Positions 1-7,414 of a stretch of DNA of 12,828 nucleotides are shown here, one piece after another. This DNA comes from JBOFLG01 sp051657745 (lineage in GTDB: Bacteria; Actinomycetota; Actinomycetes; Actinomycetales; Dermatophilaceae). Under the pieces are notes generated by a model, which saw only the letters and a program-made list of their open reading frames with translations, was not told the origin of the DNA and ran no database searches. Within the stretch, counting starts at the first letter, position 1. Each line of letters begins with the position of its first letter. The DNA lies in NCBI GenBank assembly GCA_051657745.1, contig JBOFLG010000022.1, positions 1 to 12,828 on the forward strand. Direction: 5' to 3'. Both the position numbers and the translations under genes were made by a program.

Positions 1-1710
1 GCGGGTGTTGGTGATGGTGCAGGTGATGGTCTGGGCGCGGCCATTGCCGCCCGCGGCCGAGCTCGACTGCGGAATGTTCACCGTGCTGCTCGTAGAGGCC
101 ACTGTGCCGTTGGCGTCGACGCACCGGGTGGCGGTGACGTAGTCGGCAAGGTTCGTACCCGCAGCGGCAGTCTCGCCCACCGTGATCGGAACGGCCTGGG
201 TCTGGACGTCCTGGGCGACGGTCACATCGGGCGCGGTCAGCGCGGTGCCGTTGTAGACGGACCGGAATGTGGTGTCACCGTTGTGCGTCACACCAGAGGC
301 AAACGTGGTGCCGTTGATCTGCAGGTTGACGGTGCCTGGGTCAGAGGTGGGTGCAAAGTTCTTGACGACCCGGACGACCGGCTTGATCTCGAAGGTGTAG
401 TCCTCAACCTCACCGGAGTCGGCGAGCCCGGTCGGGCTCTGCGCCTGAGTTGCGTTGTAGCTCACTCGTACTCGGGCATAGGTGCGCCCGGCGGTGGCGT
501 TCGCGATCGTCCAGGAAAGGTTCGCCGAGGTGGCTCCGGCCGCGAAGGTGGCGCAGGCCCGTTCGGCGGTGCTCCAGGTGCCGTTGCGGTCGAGGTCCAG
601 GTAGCCGCAGACGGTTCCGGGCTGGCTCGCCCCGCTGAGGGCGACCGGCACCGAGTAGGTGCTCCCGATCTGGTCGGTGGTCAGGTTGGGGAAGGCGGTG
701 ACGCCGTCGTCATCAGTGCCATCACCGGCCGGGGCATTCGCATTCGCGCCAGCGGCGACCGACTGCCCGCCGTGGGCTGCGCCACTGTTGGCCGCGGTCG
801 AGTTCTCTCGGTCGATGGTCGACCCGAGCCGGAGGTCGCCGATGATGTGGGACGCCGGGGCGCCGGCCTCGTAGCCGGTGGGAGCGTCGCCGTAGTCCTC
901 GTCTGCGGTGAAGGTCAGCGACCAGCCATCCCCGGCGGTGGGGGCACCGGGCTCGCCTGGGCCGACGAGGATTTGGGCGAAGATGTCCAGGCTGAGGGTC
1001 AGTTCGGTCACAGTGCCGACCACGGGGATGCTGCCGCAGCCCGCGGTGGCTGCATAGTTCAGGCCTCCGGCGGAGGTCGCTGCACATAGCGGTGAGTTGC
1101 TGGAGTTTGTGGTTCGGAACGTCGTGGGGGTCACGGTGAGGTTCGTCGAGCCGCCAGAGACCGAGCCGAAGGTCGCACCTGCCGGGTTCGAGCCGGTCAG
1201 GGTGGCCCGGGTGTGGATCGACGAGGCCGCGGTGACTACACCGCCGGTGCTCGCCGAGTTCGCGCCGCCGAGGCCGGCTAGGTGCAGCACCGGGTTGCGC
1301 ACCGGACGGGAGAAGGTCAGGGTCACCGTGCCGCGCCCGGGGCACAGCCCGGCGACCGCGCATCCGCCAGCGTTCACGAGAAGTTGGGTCGTGGCGTTCG
1401 CCGGGTTCACCCCAGGGGCGAACATCGCCGCGGTCGCGCCGTAGGACGTGCCGGGGATGAAGTTGCGGTTGTTCACCGTGGTCGACCCACTGGTGGTCGC
1501 CGTCATGGTCAGCCCCGACGGGGTGCCCCCGACTGCAGTTGCGCCGGCGCCGCCCCACGCGGTCGACGGGGTTTGGTAGGCGCGTGCGAGGTCGCCGGGC
1601 AGCACCACCAGCGACGCGGCGAGCGCGACGGTGGTCACCGTGGCGAACCATTGCAGGAGGCGACGGCGACGGCTGGTCGCGACGCGGTGCTGGTGCCCTG
1701 GACGCTGCAT
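1..1710 (-). CDS. Secreted surface protein with GEVED domain, N-terminal part (runs off the left edge)
   Basis: An open frame of 570 codons without a stop runs from ATG at 1710 to base 1, so the C-terminus is missing. The start is preceded by GAGGGGAA at 1726-1719. Residues 1-44 look like a Sec signal peptide: R14-R17, a hydrophobic stretch about 22-37, and a possible cleavage after ALA-type A42-R43-A44. Residues about 45-260 are Thr/Ser/Gly-rich beta-type sequence with no family I can name securely. DYGDAPTGY at 272-280 and GEVEDY at 433-438 bound a GEVED domain, common in large bacterial surface proteins. Residues about 441-570 resemble a DUF11/prealbumin-like module, ending in TCTITNTR. 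Paired Cys residues suggest extracytoplasmic disulfides. A wall-anchor signal (LPXTG) may lie beyond the window. Role inferred: adhesin or structural surface protein; no ligand can be named. It is divergent from malQ. The plus-strand frames across it are shadows. Confidence 0.85.
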   Translation of the reverse strand, partial: MQRPGHQHRVATSRRRRLLQWFATVTTVALAASLVVLPGDLARAYQTPSTAWGGAGATAVGGTPSGLTMTATTSGSTTVNNRNFIPGTSYGATAAMFAPGVNPANATTQLLVNAGGCAVAGLCPGRGTVTLTFSRPVRNPVLHLAGLGGANSASTGGVVTAASSIHTRATLTGSNPAGATFGSVSGGSTNLTVTPTTFRTTNSSNSPLCAATSAGGLNYAATAGCGSIPVVGTVTELTLSLDIFAQILVGPGEPGAPTAGDGWSLTFTADEDYGDAPTGYEAGAPASHIIGDLRLGSTIDRENSTAANSGAAHGGQSVAAGANANAPAGDGTDDDGVTAFPNLTTDQIGSTYSVPVALSGASQPGTVCGYLDLDRNGTWSTAERACATFAAGATSANLSWTIANATAGRTYARVRVSYNATQAQSPTGLADSGEVEDYTFEIKPVVRVVKNFAPTSDPGTVNLQINGTTFASGVTHNGDTTFRSVYNGTALTAPDVTVAQDVQTQAVPITVGETAAAGTNLADYVTATRCVDANGTVASTSSTVNIPQSSSAAGGNGRAQTITCTITNTR

Positions 1711-1718
1711 GGGACGGC

Positions 1719-1726
1719 TTCCCCTC
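1719..1726 (-). promoter_or_regulatory. Ribosome binding site of the surface-protein gene
   Basis: GAGGGGAA on the minus strand, with 10 nt between its last G and the ATG at 1710. It supports that ATG as the start. The arginine-rich signal-peptide N-terminus directly follows. Confidence 0.5.
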
Positions 1727-1753
1727 GGTCGGTCCCCTGCGTCGGTACCTGCA

Positions 1754-1773
1754 CTGGTGACCTCGGTCACCAG
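1754..1773. promoter_or_regulatory. Perfect 9+9 bp palindrome, candidate Crp/GlxR-type operator
   Basis: CTGGTGACC and GGTCACCAG are exact reverse complements separated by TC. The core reads GTGA-CCTCGG-TCAC, matching the GTGA-N6-TCAC half-sites of cAMP-receptor regulators (Crp; GlxR in corynebacteria). The 2-nt centre makes an RNA hairpin less likely than a dimer-binding DNA site. It lies 43 nt upstream of the surface-protein start and 135 nt upstream of the malQ GTG, so it could act on either gene. Crp/GlxR control of glucan metabolism is known in actinobacteria; control here is inference. Confidence 0.5.
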
Positions 1774-1810
1774 CCCGAAGCGTACGGGTTCGCTGGCCCC
1801 CAGATGTGGC

Positions 1811-1826
1811 GATCTAACGATCTAAC
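1811..1826. repeat. Tandem direct repeat GATCTAAC x2 in the divergent promoter region
   Basis: Two adjacent exact copies of GATCTAAC followed by AATC form the most AT-rich spot of the 1711-1908 gap, about 83 nt before the malQ start. An AT-rich island in very GC-rich DNA is where a -10 element or regulator site is expected, but I cannot assign a confident -35/-10 pair on either strand. It may be part of the malQ promoter or of the divergent one. Confidence 0.35.
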
Positions 1827-1908
1827 AATCCGGGCGGCCGGTGCGCCGCACAGTGAGACGCTGCGGCCCGACGCCGGCAGATCGCGGCCAGGTTGGCAGG
1901 ATGGGTGT

Positions 1909-4041
1909 GTGGCTACGCCTTCACCACGGCTCGTCGAGCTCGCCCATGCCCATGGAGTCGCTACCGAGTACTGGGACTGGTGTGGGCACCACATCGCCGT
2001 CTCTGCAGCGACGATTCGCGCGGTGCTCGGTGCGCTCGGCGTGCCGACTGCGGATGACGCCACCGTCGAGCAGGCGCTCAGCGATGTCGCGGACGCGTCG
2101 TGGCGGCGCACGCTCCCGGCGTCCCTCGTTGTCCGCGAGGGGTGTTCGTCCTGGGTGCCCGCGCACGTGCCAGCTGGAACCGGCATCCGACTCACTGTCG
2201 AGTGCGAGGACGGCACGAGTCGCGAGGTCGCCCAGGTCGACCGGGTGGTGCCTGATCGGTTCGTCGATGGCGCTGCGGTTGGCGAGGCGACATTCGAGGT
2301 GCCGGGCACCCTGCCGCTTGGCTGGCACCGCCTGATCGCCCACCCTGAGGTGCCCGCGACTGACCCGTCGAGCACGGTGACGACGCTGGTCGTCACGCCA
2401 CAGCGGCTCGCTTTGCCGGCCGCGCTCGAGGCTGGGCGGGTGGTCGGCCTGGCCGCGCAGCTCTACCAAGTGCGGTCCACTGAGTCCTGGGGCATGGGCG
2501 ACCTCGGCGACCTTGCCGACCTCGCCACCTGGGCGGCGAGCGACCACCACGCCGACTTCGTGCTGGTGAACCCGCTGCACGCCGGTGAGCCATCGACACC
2601 GCTCGAGCCCTCGCCCTACCTCCCCACCACTCGGCGCTTCGTCAGTCCGTTGTACCTCACGGTGTCGACCATCGACGAGGTCGCGAATTTGCCTGTGGCG
2701 CAGGCGGATGCCGTCGCGCGGCTCGCGAACGACGCGCGGGTCGCCGATGCCACCGACCGGATCGACCGGGACGCGGTCTGGACGGCAAAGAAAGCCGCAC
2801 TCCAGATGGTCTTCGAGGTGCCGAGGAGCCCCGAGCGGGAGCGCTCCTTCGCGGAATTCTGTGAACGCGAAGGGGAGGGGTTGCAGCGCTTCGCCACGTG
2901 GTGCGTGCTGGCTGAGCGGCGCGGGTTGCCGTTCGCCGACTGGCCCGAGGCGCTGCGCGACCCGGCCTCGCCGGCGGTGGCGGCGGTGCGCGAGGAGCGC
3001 CGCGACGAGGTCGACTTCCACCGTTGGCTGCAGTGGCAACTCGACGAGCAGTTGTCTGAGGCGCAGCGCCGGGCCCGAGCGGCTGGGATGGCGCTGGGGG
3101 TGGTGCACGATCTCGCGGTCGGGGTGCACCCCGGTGGCGCTGACGCCTGGGCGCTCGGACCAGCACTGGCCCGCGGGGTCACCGTTGGCGCGCCACCTGA
3201 CCAGTTCAACCAGCTCGGGCAGGACTGGAGCCAGCCGCCGTGGCGACCCGACGGCCTCGCGGCGCTCGGTTACGCACCGTTCCGGGACATGGTTCGGGCT
3301 GTGCTTCGCGACTCCGGCGGTGTGCGCGTCGACCACATCATCGGGTTGTTCCGGCTCTGGTGGATCCCCGTCGGTTGCTCCCCGGCCGAGGGCACCTACG
3401 TGCGGTACGACCACGAAGCGCTGCTCGGCATCCTCGTCCTGGAGGCACAGCGGGCCGGTGCCGTCGTCATCGGCGAGGACCTCGGGGTCGTCGAACCGAG
3501 TGCACGCGAATACCTCACCGAGAGAGGTCTATTCGGCACCAGCATCCTGTGGTTCGAGTGGGATGCGGACCGGCCGAAGCAGCCTGAACACTACCGCGAC
3601 CTGTGCCTGTCGTCGGTGACGACGCACGACCTGCCGCCGTCGGCGGGGTACCTCGCCCTCGATCATGTGGCGGTGCGCGAGCGGCTCGGTCTGCTCACCC
3701 GAACGGCCGCGGAGGAGCGAGCCGTCGAGGAGATGGCGATCGCGCGGGTGCGCGGCGAACTCGAGGCGCGAGGCCTGGTGGAGGTCGGCGCCGATACTGA
3801 GTCGGTGCTGATCGGCCTGCATCGCTGGCTCGGCCAGACCCCGAGCCGGATGCTCGCGGTGGCCCTGCCGGACCTGGTCGGTGACCGGCGCGCGATCAAC
3901 CAGCCAGGCACCCACGACGAGTACCCCAACTGGCGGCTGCCGTTGACCGGGCCGGACGGTGTCCCGGTGACTCTGGACGGCATCCGTGCGGCGGGCTTTG
4001 CCGGAGTGCTCTTCGACGCGCTCCGCGGCGACGACGCCTAA
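1909..4041 (+). CDS. malQ: 4-alpha-glucanotransferase (amylomaltase, GH77)
   Basis: This cytoplasmic enzyme moves alpha-1,4-glucan segments between maltodextrins, releasing glucose, in maltose/glycogen metabolism. The chosen GTG at 1909 gives 710 residues, the usual size for the long actinobacterial MalQ with an N-terminal beta domain. GGCAGG lies 8 nt upstream. The frame stays open back to 1282, but that part is antisense to the surface-protein gene, and the family N-terminus (RLVELAHAHGVATEYWDW) begins just after the chosen start. The GH77 catalytic triad is visible: nucleophile D475 in RVDHIIG, acid/base E523 in GEDLG, and D574 in TTHDLPP. NPLHAGEP, PSPYLPTTRRF and INQPGTHDEYPNW are further family motifs. 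No maltose transporter or other glycogen gene lies nearby, so it appears to be a single-gene unit. A Crp-like palindrome lies 135 nt upstream. Nothing looks broken. Confidence 0.96.
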   Translation: MATPSPRLVELAHAHGVATEYWDWCGHHIAVSAATIRAVLGALGVPTADDATVEQALSDVADASWRRTLPASLVVREGCSSWVPAHVPAGTGIRLTVECEDGTSREVAQVDRVVPDRFVDGAAVGEATFEVPGTLPLGWHRLIAHPEVPATDPSSTVTTLVVTPQRLALPAALEAGRVVGLAAQLYQVRSTESWGMGDLGDLADLATWAASDHHADFVLVNPLHAGEPSTPLEPSPYLPTTRRFVSPLYLTVSTIDEVANLPVAQADAVARLANDARVADATDRIDRDAVWTAKKAALQMVFEVPRSPERERSFAEFCEREGEGLQRFATWCVLAERRGLPFADWPEALRDPASPAVAAVREERRDEVDFHRWLQWQLDEQLSEAQRRARAAGMALGVVHDLAVGVHPGGADAWALGPALARGVTVGAPPDQFNQLGQDWSQPPWRPDGLAALGYAPFRDMVRAVLRDSGGVRVDHIIGLFRLWWIPVGCSPAEGTYVRYDHEALLGILVLEAQRAGAVVIGEDLGVVEPSAREYLTERGLFGTSILWFEWDADRPKQPEHYRDLCLSSVTTHDLPPSAGYLALDHVAVRERLGLLTRTAAEERAVEEMAIARVRGELEARGLVEVGADTESVLIGLHRWLGQTPSRMLAVALPDLVGDRRAINQPGTHDEYPNWRLPLTGPDGVPVTLDGIRAAGFAGVLFDALRGDDA

Positions 4042-4085
4042 GCCGGCACGGCCACGGGGGTCGGGGTACACCCGAGGGCAGCACC

Positions 4086-4187
4086 GCGCACGACGTCCAG
4101 GTCGAGCCCATCAGCGGCCCATCACTCGCCGAACCATGCCAGCGGAGCGTCGGGTTCGTGCTGCACCACGAGAAGGCGCGCGGTCAC
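4086..4187 (-). pseudogene. Remnant of a class I glutamine amidotransferase gene (N-terminal stub)
   Basis: On the minus strand, a GTG (4187-4185) one base after the transporter stop opens a frame reading VTARLLVVQHEPDAPLAWFG then E. A TGA at 4124-4122 follows, and the same frame continues WAADGLDLDVVR. This resembles the start of actinobacterial class I glutamine amidotransferases as I remember them (VLVVQHE...GEW-L-AG-LDVVR). The TGA sits where the family has Trp, one base from TGG. Resemblance stops near 4086, and the frame ends at a TAG (4040-4038) overlapping the malQ stop. No triad Cys/His region remains. I read it as a decayed, deleted third gene of the carbinolamine dehydratase-transporter operon. 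The family call rests on memory of the motif, not a search. Between it and malQ (4042-4085) only a weak hairpin (4061-4075) is seen. Confidence 0.5.
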
Positions 4188-4188
4188 G

Positions 4189-5052
4189 TCATCCGGCCTG
4201 GGCGCCGACCGCGATGCCGACGAGGTACGTTGCGGCCATCGCGACCAGCCCGCCGCACACCACCCGAAGGGTGGCGCGCCGTGCGTCGGCGCGCCCGAGG
4301 CGGGCACTCAGCAGTCCGGTGCCGACCAGAGCAGCCACCACCGCGACCACGGTGACCGGAACCCGCCAGGCCAGCGGTGAGAGGACGACGGCCAGGAGGG
4401 GAAGCGTGGCACCGACGGTGAACGCCGCCATCGAGGCCCAGGCAGCATGCCAGGGGTTGGTCAGGCTGTTCGGGTCGATACCGAGCTCGACCTCGGCATG
4501 CGCCGCGAGGGCGTCGCGGGCGGTCAGTTCGACCGCCACCTGCTGGGCGAGCTGGGCCGAGAGTCCTTTGGCCCGGTAGATGGCGGCGAGTTCGGTGAGC
4601 TCAGCCTCCGGCTCTTCCGCCAATTCGCGAATCTCGGTGGCGAGCAGCGCCTGCTCGGAGTCGCGGTGCGTACTCACCGAGACGTACTCGCCCACCGCCA
4701 TGCTGAGCGCCCCGGCGGCCAGCCCAGCGGCTCCTGCGGCGAGAACCGGCCCGCGTTCAGATGAGGCCGCGGCGACCCCCACCACCAGGCCGGCGGTCGA
4801 GACGATGCCGTCGTTGGCGCCGAGTACGCCGGCCCGCAACCAGCTCAACCTCGCGGCGAAGGACTGGTCGTGCGGCTCCTGGTGCTCGGGCGCGGTGGTG
4901 TCGGTGCCGCGCGGGCTGGGGTGATCGGGCGGGTTGGTGCCTCGGGGGTTGGAGTGGTCGGGCTGGTTGGTGCCGCGGGGGTTGGAGTGGTCGGGGTGGT
5001 CTGGGTGCTGTGGCGGGTCGGGCTTGTCCGGCAGGTTCGGCAGGTTAGGCAC
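4189..5052 (-). CDS. VIT1/CCC1-family membrane transporter with His/Asp-rich N-terminal repeat tail
   Basis: The family exports or stores Fe2+/Mn2+ across membranes; the substrate here is not shown. The start GTG at 5052 is chosen because AGGAG lies 9 nt upstream. It gives 287 residues and an 8-nt overlap with the preceding gene. GTG at 5070 (293 residues) is possible. Residues 1-64 are a hydrophilic Pro/His/Asp-rich tail holding three 11-residue repeats (PDH-x-NPRGTN type) and seven His. The VIT domain begins near residue 72: LRAGVLGANDGIVST (72-86) is the hallmark first helix, GALSMAVGEYVSVS (114-127) the second motif, and about 130-190 the Glu-rich cytoplasmic region (ETEIREL-like, AEEPEAELTELAAIY). 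Two or three hydrophobic segments close the protein, giving about five in total, as the family expects. The rest of the family core looks intact. It is downstream of the carbinolamine dehydratase gene and upstream of the amidotransferase remnant. Confidence 0.9.
   Translation of the reverse strand: MPNLPNLPDKPDPPQHPDHPDHSNPRGTNQPDHSNPRGTNPPDHPSPRGTDTTAPEHQEPHDQSFAARLSWLRAGVLGANDGIVSTAGLVVGVAAASSERGPVLAAGAAGLAAGALSMAVGEYVSVSTHRDSEQALLATEIRELAEEPEAELTELAAIYRAKGLSAQLAQQVAVELTARDALAAHAEVELGIDPNSLTNPWHAAWASMAAFTVGATLPLLAVVLSPLAWRVPVTVVAVVAALVGTGLLSARLGRADARRATLRVVCGGLVAMAATYLVGIAVGAQAG
4903..5001 (-). repeat. Three 33-bp tandem repeats inside the transporter gene
   Basis: Units 4903-4935, 4936-4968 and 4969-5001 are imperfect 33-bp copies; the second and third are most alike. 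Each encodes 11 residues of the PDHSNPRGTNQ type, so the reading frame is kept at any copy number. They form the hydrophilic N-terminal tail ahead of the first membrane helix. Confidence 0.85.
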
Positions 5053-5353
5053 CGATGGTGGCTCCTGCACTGCGAGCCGCCCCCGAGATCCGATGCGCCA
5101 ACTCGATGTCGAGTTGGGTAAGCCCGCCAGCGTCGTGCGTGGTGAGCAGCCAGTGGGTCGTGCGCCAGCGGATGTCGATATCAGGGTGGTGCTGCATCTG
5201 CTCGGCCTCCTCGGCGACCGCCGCGACCACGCGGATGGCGGCGGGAAAGTCTGGTGCCGCGATGCTCGTGCGCAGCGTGTCGCCGTCGCGCCGCCAGCCG
5301 GGCAAGGTGGCGAGCTGAGTGGTGACCTCGTCGTCGGTGAGTCGTCGGCTCAT
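5045..5353 (-). CDS. Pterin-4a-carbinolamine dehydratase family protein
   Basis: The family dehydrates 4a-hydroxytetrahydrobiopterin, recycling the pterin cofactor of aromatic amino acid hydroxylases. The product is 102 residues from ATG 5353 to TAA 5047-5045, the normal length. The signature is complete: EEAEQMQHHPDIDIRW with the catalytic HHP, then LLTTHDAGGLTQLDIELAHRI near the C-terminus. The frame stays open upstream to 6208, but that part is antisense to typA, and the family N-terminus (LTDDEV...LPGW) fits ATG 5353. It is divergent from typA and its 3' end overlaps the transporter start by 8 nt, so the two are probably co-translated. Many bacteria carry this gene without an aromatic hydroxylase, and none is seen here, so its physiological substrate is unclear. 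Confidence 0.93.
   Translation of the reverse strand: MSRRLTDDEVTTQLATLPGWRRDGDTLRTSIAAPDFPAAIRVVAAVAEEAEQMQHHPDIDIRWRTTHWLLTTHDAGGLTQLDIELAHRISGAARSAGATIGA
5062..5066 (-). promoter_or_regulatory. Ribosome binding site deciding the transporter start
   Basis: AGGAG on the minus strand is 9 nt before GTG 5052-5050. The alternative GTG at 5070 lies upstream of this motif and has only a G-rich stretch before it. The site lies inside the end of the upstream gene, as expected for translational coupling. Confidence 0.5.
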
Positions 5354-5512
5354 GGCCCCATCATGCTCTCCGAGGTGCTGTCCGTGCTCCCGGGATCGGA
5401 GCGCGATGCACGCCCCGAGGGTCGCGGTCAGCCCGGTCTGCTGGCGGGGACCTCGACGGCGGAGCGTGTGCCCGATTCGGTGCCGACCGCGACACCTGAG
5501 AGACTGCCGGGT
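5354..5512. other. Divergent intergenic region between the carbinolamine dehydratase gene and typA
   Basis: This 159-bp gap must hold the start signals for both the minus-strand pair and the five-gene typA operon. I find no convincing -35/-10 pair, no strong hairpin and no long palindrome by eye. GAGAG lies 11 nt before the typA ATG as a weak ribosome binding site. Confidence 0.5.
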
Positions 5513-7408
5513 ATGTCTGTCACCCGCCGCGACGATCTCCGAAACGTCGCGATTGTCGCGCACGTCGACCACGGGAAGACCACCCTGGTCGACAAGATGT
5601 TGTGGCAGTCGGGCGCGTTCGGCGAACACGACCATGTGGCCGAGCGGGCGATGGATAGCGGTGAACTCGAGCGGGAGAAGGGCATCACCATCCTCGCCAA
5701 GAACACCGCCGTGCGGTATGCCGGCAAAGCCGCTCGTGACGCCGGGCTGTCCGACGGGGTCACCATCAACATCATCGACACTCCCGGGCACGCCGACTTC
5801 GGCGGTGAGGTCGAGCGTGGGCTGTCGATGGTCGACGGCGTGGTCCTTCTGGTCGATGCCAGTGAGGGGCCACTCCCGCAGACCCGTTTCGTGTTGCGTA
5901 AGGCGCTCGCCGCCCGCCTCCCGGTGGTGCTGTGCATCAACAAGGTCGACCGGCCGGACTCGCGGATCGCCGAGGTGGTCGACGAGGTGTACGAGCTGTT
6001 CCTCGACCTCCTCGACGACGCCGATCACCACCAGGACCAGTTGGATTTCCCCGTCGTCTACGCCTCGGCCAAGGCCGGCCGGGCCAGCCTTACCGCGCCG
6101 GACGATGGTGCGCTCCCAGACGGTGAGGACCTCGAGGCGCTGTTCCGCACCATTCTCGAGACCGTGCCGGCGCCCGCGTACGACCCGGAGACGCCGCTGC
6201 AGGCCCACGTGACCAACCTCGACGCGTCGAACTTCCTCGGCAGGCTCGCGTTACTCCGTGTGCGAAGCGGCACGATCCGCAAGGGCCAGCAGGTTGCCTG
6301 GTGCAAGCACGACGGGTCGGTCGAGCGGGTGAAGATCACTGAGTTGCTGATGACCGAGGCCCTCGAACGTCATCCCGCCGAGGAGGCTGGCCCCGGCGAC
6401 ATCATCGCGGTCGCCGGGATCCCGGAGATCACCATCGGCGAGACCCTTGCCGACGCTGACGACCCGCGACCGCTGCCGCTGATCGCCGTCGATGAGCCCG
6501 CGATCTCGATGACGATCGGCACCAACACCTCGCCGATGGCCGGCCGGGTCCGCGGGGCCAAGGTCACCGCGCGGCTAGTGAAGGAGCGTCTCGACCGCGA
6601 GCTCATCGGCAATGTCTCGGTGCGTGTTCTGCCTACCGAGCGCCCGGACGCCTGGGAGGTGCAGGGTCGCGGTGAGCTCGCGCTCGCCATCCTGGTCGAG
6701 CAGATGCGCCGCGAAGGCTATGAGCTCACGGTCGGCAAGCCCGAGGTCGTGACCCGCACGGTCGACGGGAGTGTGCAGGAACCGGTCGAGCGGCTGACGA
6801 TCGATGTGCCCGAGGAGTACCTCGGCGCGGTGACCCAGCTGCTCGCGGCCCGCAAGGGGCGGATGGAACAGATGACGAATCACGGCACCGGGTGGGTGCG
6901 GATGGAGTTCCTCGTGCCCTCGCGGGGGCTCATCGGGTTCCGCACCCAGTTCCTGACCGATACGCGGGGCACCGGAATTGCCCACCACGTGTTCGAGGGG
7001 TACGAGCGTTGGCTCGGCCCAATCACCACCCGGGTGAGTGGATCCCTAGTCGCCGACCGGTCCGGTGCGGCCACTGCATACGCGATGATGAATCTTCAAG
7101 AACGTGGCACCCTGTTCGTGCCGCCGACCACTGAGGTGTATCAGGGAATGGTCGTCGGCGAGAACTCCCGGGCCGACGACATGGATGTCAACATCACCAA
7201 GGAGAAGAAGCTCACCAATGTGCGCTCCGCTTCCGCCGACGTGCTCGAGCGACTGGCACCACCACGCTCGCTCTCGCTCGAGCAGTCGCTCGAGTTCTGT
7301 CGCGAGGACGAGTGCGTCGAAGTGACACCTGAGGCGGTCCGCATTCGCAAGGTCGAGCTCGACCAGGCTCTTCGCGCGCGCGCCACGTCCCGGGCGCGAA
7401 AGGGCTGA
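5513..7408 (+). CDS. typA: Ribosome-associated translational GTPase TypA/BipA
   Basis: TypA is an EF-G-like GTPase that binds the 70S/50S ribosome and supports 50S assembly and growth under cold or other stress. ATG 5513 gives 631 residues, the expected size, and the protein opens directly with the G domain. Motifs: G1 AHVDHGKT 16-23; the switch region with RAMDSGELEREKGITI; G3 DTPGH 89-93; G4 NKVDR 143-147; G5 SAK 185-187. Beta-barrel domain II follows from about 220, then the EF-G-like domain (RGELALAILVEQMRREG) and the BipA-specific C-terminal domain (SRGLIGFRTQFLTDTRGTG, then MVVGENSRADDMDVNITKEK). The frame extends back to 4934, but that part is antisense to the two minus-strand genes and has no G-domain homology. 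It heads the operon: the next gene begins 6 nt after its stop. It looks fully functional. Confidence 0.97.
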   Translation: MSVTRRDDLRNVAIVAHVDHGKTTLVDKMLWQSGAFGEHDHVAERAMDSGELEREKGITILAKNTAVRYAGKAARDAGLSDGVTINIIDTPGHADFGGEVERGLSMVDGVVLLVDASEGPLPQTRFVLRKALAARLPVVLCINKVDRPDSRIAEVVDEVYELFLDLLDDADHHQDQLDFPVVYASAKAGRASLTAPDDGALPDGEDLEALFRTILETVPAPAYDPETPLQAHVTNLDASNFLGRLALLRVRSGTIRKGQQVAWCKHDGSVERVKITELLMTEALERHPAEEAGPGDIIAVAGIPEITIGETLADADDPRPLPLIAVDEPAISMTIGTNTSPMAGRVRGAKVTARLVKERLDRELIGNVSVRVLPTERPDAWEVQGRGELALAILVEQMRREGYELTVGKPEVVTRTVDGSVQEPVERLTIDVPEEYLGAVTQLLAARKGRMEQMTNHGTGWVRMEFLVPSRGLIGFRTQFLTDTRGTGIAHHVFEGYERWLGPITTRVSGSLVADRSGAATAYAMMNLQERGTLFVPPTTEVYQGMVVGENSRADDMDVNITKEKKLTNVRSASADVLERLAPPRSLSLEQSLEFCREDECVEVTPEAVRIRKVELDQALRARATSRARKG

Positions 7409-7414
7409 CCCGTC

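Noticed and set aside
283..1089. Plus-strand 268-residue open frame
   Set aside because: Gly/Val/Arg-rich shadow of the minus-strand GEVED surface-protein gene.
1282..1908. Upstream in-frame extension of malQ (to 919 residues)
   Set aside because: It is antisense to the surface-protein gene up to 1710 and shows no glucanotransferase homology; the family N-terminus begins right after GTG 1909.
1921..3414. Minus-strand 497-residue open frame
   Set aside because: Antisense to malQ, whose catalytic motifs lie on the plus strand; the composition is His/Arg/Pro-rich, typical of GC-rich shadows.
4061..4075. Hairpin TCGGG-GTACA-CCCGA as malQ terminator
   Set aside because: Only a 5-bp stem without a T-tract; too weak to call.
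5354..6208. Upstream part of the 387-residue minus-strand open frame containing the carbinolamine dehydratase
   Set aside because: Antisense to the typA G domain; only the last 102 codons match the dehydratase family.
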